DNA from: UKL13-2 sp036394575
GTDB taxonomy: Bacteria > Pseudomonadota > Gammaproteobacteria > Burkholderiales > Usitatibacteraceae
Length of the DNA stretch: 64,000 nt
Direction: 5' to 3'
NCBI GenBank assembly: GCA_036394575.1
Contig: DASWEY010000006.1
Coordinates: 55,337-119,336, forward strand
Below, in pieces: positions 61,071-64,000 of the stretch. The position numbers were made by a program, and so were the translations under genes. The notes under the pieces were generated by a model, which searched no databases, had not been told where the DNA came from, and worked only from the letters and a program-made list of their open reading frames with translations. Each line of letters starts with the position of its first letter. Positions within the stretch are counted from its first letter, which is position 1.

Positions 61071-62399
61071 CTACTCGAATTGCCCGAAACTGGCGTCGCG
61101 GATCAGCGTCAGGCGCTCGCCCTGAACTGCGGCGGAGGCACGGAAAGCGGCGAGATACTTCGGCGGCAGCGGATCGGCCTTGGGCAAGGCAATGCGCATC
61201 GGGTCCCGCTGCGTGCCGGCGATCTTGAATTCGTAGTGCAGATGCGGCCCGGTCGCCCAGCCGGTGGCGCCGACATAGGCAATGGTCTGGCCCTGGCTGA
61301 CATGCGTGCCGCGCCGTACGCCATTGGCGAAACCGGACAGATGTCCATAAAGGGTGCTGACGCTGCCGGCATGGCGGATTTCGACCACATTGCCGTAGCC
61401 GCCCTTGACGCCGACGTATTCAACGGTCCCATCGGCGGTGGCCCACACCGGCGTGCCGCGCGGGGCGGCGAAATCGGTGCCGGTATGTGCTCGCCAGTTC
61501 TTGAAAATGGGGTGCAGCCGTCCACCGAAGCCCGAGGAGATGCGCGAAAACGCCAAAGGCGAACGCAGGAAGGACTTGGCGCGGTTTTGCCCGTCGGCGG
61601 AGAAATAGGCGTCGTGTCCCTCTTCATCGGTGAACAGGAAAGTCTCGAATTTCCTGTCGCGATTGAAAAACTCCGCCGACAGTACGCGGCCGGGACGCAG
61701 GAACTCGCCGTCCTGATAAAGCATTTCGTAGATCACGGAAAAACGGTCGCCGCGGCGCAGGTCGATATGGAAATCGATATCCGTCGAAAAAATGCGCGCG
61801 ATTTCGTTGGCAATGGCATCCGGGATGCGTGCTTCGTCGGTGGCGCCATATAACGATGATTTGATGGTGCCGGTGCGCTGCACCGTTTCGACGGTCGGCG
61901 TCAGCTTCTTTTCCTGGGCAGTAAAGGTTTCATCCTGGCGCGCGACTTCCAGAAACTGGTCCGGGCTGTACAGGTATCGCAGTGACTGAAGTTCGCCGTC
62001 GGCATCGGTTACCGCCTGCACGGTGCGCCCGGGGCGCAGCTGAAAGATGCTGCGGGCTGCCGGCGTGGTGCGCAGGAAGTTGAATGCCGCGTTGTCGTTT
62101 ACATTGAGGCGTTGCAGCAAAGTGGCCACGGTATCGCCGCGCTGGATGCGCTCGCTGCTGCGGAACTGCTCATCGTCGACCAGCGATTCGGTGAACGGCG
62201 GCAAGGCCAGGGCTTCAATTACCTCATGTCGCGGCACGCTTTCCAGCTGCGTATCGGAGGCGACACCGAACGCCGTCAGGACGCCAAAAACCGGCAGCGC
62301 GAACAGTACACCAATGGCGATCAAGGCTCGCTTGGGCGCTGCATCCCATAGGCCCTTGCCCTGCTTTTGCGCTAAGATTTTGAATTCTGCGAAAGTCAT
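61071..62399 (-). CDS. M23 family metallopeptidase (murein hydrolase-like)
   Basis: A 442-residue inner-membrane-anchored protein (helix ALIAIGVLFALPVFGVLTAF near 25-45) with an OapA/LysM-like middle (IQRGDTVATLLQRLNVND) and a C-terminal M23 domain. Metal ligands: HTGTDFAAP (His-x3-Asp) and GPHLHYEF (His-x-His). Probably a peptidoglycan endopeptidase. ATG 62399 is preceded by AAGG. The frame stays open far upstream through the antisense of tyrS, which is not real coding sequence. It diverges from tyrS. Confidence 0.92.
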   Translation of the reverse strand: MTFAEFKILAQKQGKGLWDAAPKRALIAIGVLFALPVFGVLTAFGVASDTQLESVPRHEVIEALALPPFTESLVDDEQFRSSERIQRGDTVATLLQRLNVNDNAAFNFLRTTPAARSIFQLRPGRTVQAVTDADGELQSLRYLYSPDQFLEVARQDETFTAQEKKLTPTVETVQRTGTIKSSLYGATDEARIPDAIANEIARIFSTDIDFHIDLRRGDRFSVIYEMLYQDGEFLRPGRVLSAEFFNRDRKFETFLFTDEEGHDAYFSADGQNRAKSFLRSPLAFSRISSGFGGRLHPIFKNWRAHTGTDFAAPRGTPVWATADGTVEYVGVKGGYGNVVEIRHAGSVSTLYGHLSGFANGVRRGTHVSQGQTIAYVGATGWATGPHLHYEFKIAGTQRDPMRIALPKADPLPPKYLAAFRASAAVQGERLTLIRDASFGQFE

Positions 62400-62522
62400 C
62401 GACGCCTTGGTAGTTGCCCGCAATGTTGAGAAATCAAGCTGCCAATATTCGGCAAGGCGTTGAAGAATAACAGAAATGCAGTCGCGCCGTGTCGGCGCCC
62501 TTGTCACCAGCCGGAATCCCCC

Positions 62523-63728
62523 ATGAGCGACCCCGAGAAGATTGAAGCCGCGCTTGCCGTCATCAAGCGTGGCGCCGATGAATTGATTGTCGAAGCCGAT
62601 ATGCGCAAAAAGCTGGAAGGCGGGCGTCAGTTGCGCATCAAGCTGGGCCTCGATCCGACGGCGCCCGATCTGCACCTCGGCCATACGGTGGTGCTGAATA
62701 AGATGCGGCATTTGCAGGATCTGGGCCATCAGGTCATTTTTCTGATCGGCGACTTTACCTCGATGATCGGCGATCCCAGCGGCCGCAATGCCACCCGCCC
62801 GCCGCTGACGCGCGAACAGATCGAGGCCAATGCCAAGACCTATTTTGCCCAGGCGAGCCTGGTGCTGGATCCGGAAAAGACCGAAATCCGCTACAACTCC
62901 GAGTGGTGCGACCCGCTGGGCGCGCGCGGCATGATCCAGCTGGCCTCGCGCTGGACGGTGGCGCGCATGCTGGAGCGCGACGATTTCACCAAGCGTTACC
63001 AGGACGGCGTACCAATATCGGTGCATGAATTCCTTTACCCGCTGATGCAAGGCTACGACTCGGTGGCGCTGAAGGCCGACCTGGAACTCGGCGGCACCGA
63101 CCAGAAATTCAATCTGCTGGTCGGACGCGAATTGCAAAAACAATATGGACAGGAACCGCAGTGCATCCTGACCATGCCCCTGCTCGAGGGCCTCGACGGC
63201 GTGGAAAAGATGTCCAAATCCAAGGGCAACTATGTGGGCATCACCGATGCGGCTGTCGATATGTTCGGCAAGCTGATGTCGATTTCGGACGTGATGATGT
63301 GGCGCTATATCGAGTTGCTTTCCTTCAAGCCGCTGGATGCGATTGCCGGCTGGAAGCGGGATGTCGAGGGGGGTAAAAATCCGCGTGACATCAAGGTGGT
63401 ATTCGCGCAAGAAGTCGTTGCACGTTTCCATTCGGTAGCCGAGGCAGACCGCGCCTTGGCCGATTTCGAGGCGCGCCATCACGGCGGCATTCCCGAGGAC
63501 TTGCCGGAAGTGGCGCTGTCCATCGAGGGAGAGGCGATCGGCATCGCCCAATTGCTCAGGCAGGCAGGGCTCACCCCCAGCGCGTCGGAGGCCAATCGAA
63601 TGATTGAGCAGGGCGGGGTCAAGCTCGACGGTGAAAAGATCGCCGACAAAGCGCTTACCTTGGCCAAGGGGGTGACTGTCGTCGCCCAAGTAGGCAAGCG
63701 AAAATTCGCGCGCATAACGTTGCGCTGA
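62523..63728 (+). CDS. tyrS: Tyrosyl-tRNA synthetase
   Basis: A 401-residue class I synthetase charging tRNA-Tyr. Signature HLGH near residue 50 and KMSKS at 229-233; a C-terminal S4-like RNA-binding domain (GLTPSASEANRMIEQGGVKL near 348) is present. ATG 62523 gives the conventional N-terminus; the frame is open to 62460. Its stop lies in the left arm of a hairpin. Confidence 0.96.
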   Translation: MSDPEKIEAALAVIKRGADELIVEADMRKKLEGGRQLRIKLGLDPTAPDLHLGHTVVLNKMRHLQDLGHQVIFLIGDFTSMIGDPSGRNATRPPLTREQIEANAKTYFAQASLVLDPEKTEIRYNSEWCDPLGARGMIQLASRWTVARMLERDDFTKRYQDGVPISVHEFLYPLMQGYDSVALKADLELGGTDQKFNLLVGRELQKQYGQEPQCILTMPLLEGLDGVEKMSKSKGNYVGITDAAVDMFGKLMSISDVMMWRYIELLSFKPLDAIAGWKRDVEGGKNPRDIKVVFAQEVVARFHSVAEADRALADFEARHHGGIPEDLPEVALSIEGEAIGIAQLLRQAGLTPSASEANRMIEQGGVKLDGEKIADKALTLAKGVTVVAQVGKRKFARITLR

Positions 63729-63744
63729 AATAGTTTTCAGCGCA
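63721..63744 (+). terminator. Hairpin at the tyrS stop codon
   Basis: A perfect 10-base stem TGCGCTGAAA / TTTCAGCGCA with loop TAGT encloses the TGA stop. The following CCTTTGAAATT has no T-run, so termination by this structure alone is uncertain. Confidence 0.5.
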
Positions 63745-63770
63745 CCTTTGAAATTAATCTGCAAAAGGGG

Positions 63771-63799
63771 TTGACCGGGTTTACCCGACTCGGCATAAT
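63771..63799 (+). promoter_or_regulatory. rRNA-type sigma-70 promoter
   Basis: TTGACC (63771-63776) and CATAAT (63794-63799) with a 17-base spacer. Placement before a boxA leader indicates the P1 promoter of an rRNA operon. The flanking CTCGG before the -10 resembles rRNA promoter regions of betaproteobacteria. Confidence 0.7.
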
Positions 63800-64000
63800 G
63801 GCAATCCTTCGTCGCACAACGCGAAGCGCAACAAAAAGCGGTAAATGCGTTGGCGGCGAATCGTTCTTTAAAAACACAAACAATCGATTAAGGTGGGTAC
63901 TGTGTATTGGGGTGCCGCTTGATTGCGCGGGGTGGTGGGGGTTAAACCTTGCTGTTCTGATTGGCAATCGAGTTGGTTTGAACTCGAAACATTGAAGTAC
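63800..64000 (+). ncRNA. Leader of an rRNA operon (16S gene lies beyond the window)
   Basis: A boxA-like antitermination element GTTCTTTAAAAA is at 63863-63874, as found upstream of 16S genes. The remaining leader contains no open reading frame of note. The conserved 16S 5' sequence (AGAGTTTGATC) is not reached, so no rRNA gene is annotated here. Confidence 0.7.

Noticed and set aside
62400..63764. Upstream extension of the M23 peptidase frame across tyrS
   Set aside because: It is antisense to tyrS. The peptidase has a good ATG and anchor helix at 62399.
1..64000. Insertion sequences, integrases, tRNA genes
   Set aside because: No transposase or integrase motifs and no cloverleaf with a TTCGANNC-type arm were recognised by eye; a tRNA scan would be decisive.

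Overview
The window looks like the chromosome of a Gram-negative proteobacterium, most likely a betaproteobacterium or a related gammaproteobacterium. The grounds are high GC, a complete system I cytochrome c maturation operon, an ABC-transporter-dependent capsule locus with an outer-membrane export lipoprotein, a tyrS/M23 peptidase/anmK block, and an rRNA-type promoter and boxA leader at the right edge. No species call is possible from the sequence alone. No insertion sequence, prophage, CRISPR array or tRNA was recognised.

Region 1 (1-16.7 kb) is a lipid and capsule block. A 2579-residue reducing polyketide synthase (KS-AT-DH-degenerate MT-ER-KR-ACP, no thioesterase) is followed by a PLP-dependent alpha-oxoamine synthase and a free-standing 2-oxoacid-dehydrogenase-type acyltransferase. 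Convergent to them lie an LTA-synthase-type membrane sulfatase, a short-chain dehydrogenase, a KpsS-like capsule protein and a glycosyltransferase. Gene content resembles the rhizobial rkp-1 K-antigen locus (rkpA, G, H, I, J), with the acyltransferase as an extra member. An OPX export lipoprotein and a hexose-6-phosphate mutarotase follow.

Region 2 (17.7-35.5 kb) builds and exports a surface polysaccharide. It holds APS kinase and a sulfotransferase (suggesting sulfation), an FkbM methyltransferase fusion, a three-module glycosyltransferase, a sugar C-methyltransferase, GDP-mannose dehydratase and a reductase (towards GDP-rhamnose), further GT4 enzymes, KpsT, KpsM, a KpsE-like protein and ManC. 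The stretch at about 18.4-25.5 kb is visibly more AT-rich than its surroundings.

Region 3 (36-50.2 kb, minus strand) is a seven-gene electron-transfer operon. In transcription order it encodes a membrane protein with two H-x13-H pairs, an FHA-domain protein with ten CxxCH motifs, a lipoprotein with two GlcG-like domains, a porin-like outer-membrane protein, a ten-heme cytochrome with an LVIVD-type propeller, a five-heme cytochrome, and a flavoprotein with two cyclic-nucleotide-binding domains and four ferredoxin-type Cys sets. It reads like an uncharacterised trans-envelope electron conduit. The ccmIABCDEFGH operon that would mature its cytochromes is immediately divergent (50.5-58.4 kb). CcmH there carries an unusual C-terminal CoA-binding domain.

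Region 4 (58.4-64 kb) holds NfeD and SPFH proteins, AnmK, an M23 peptidase and TyrS, then the leader of an rRNA operon whose 16S gene would begin just beyond the window. Three dispersed palindromic repeat families lie between or at the ends of genes. In three genes the repeats are read in frame ahead of the signal peptide.
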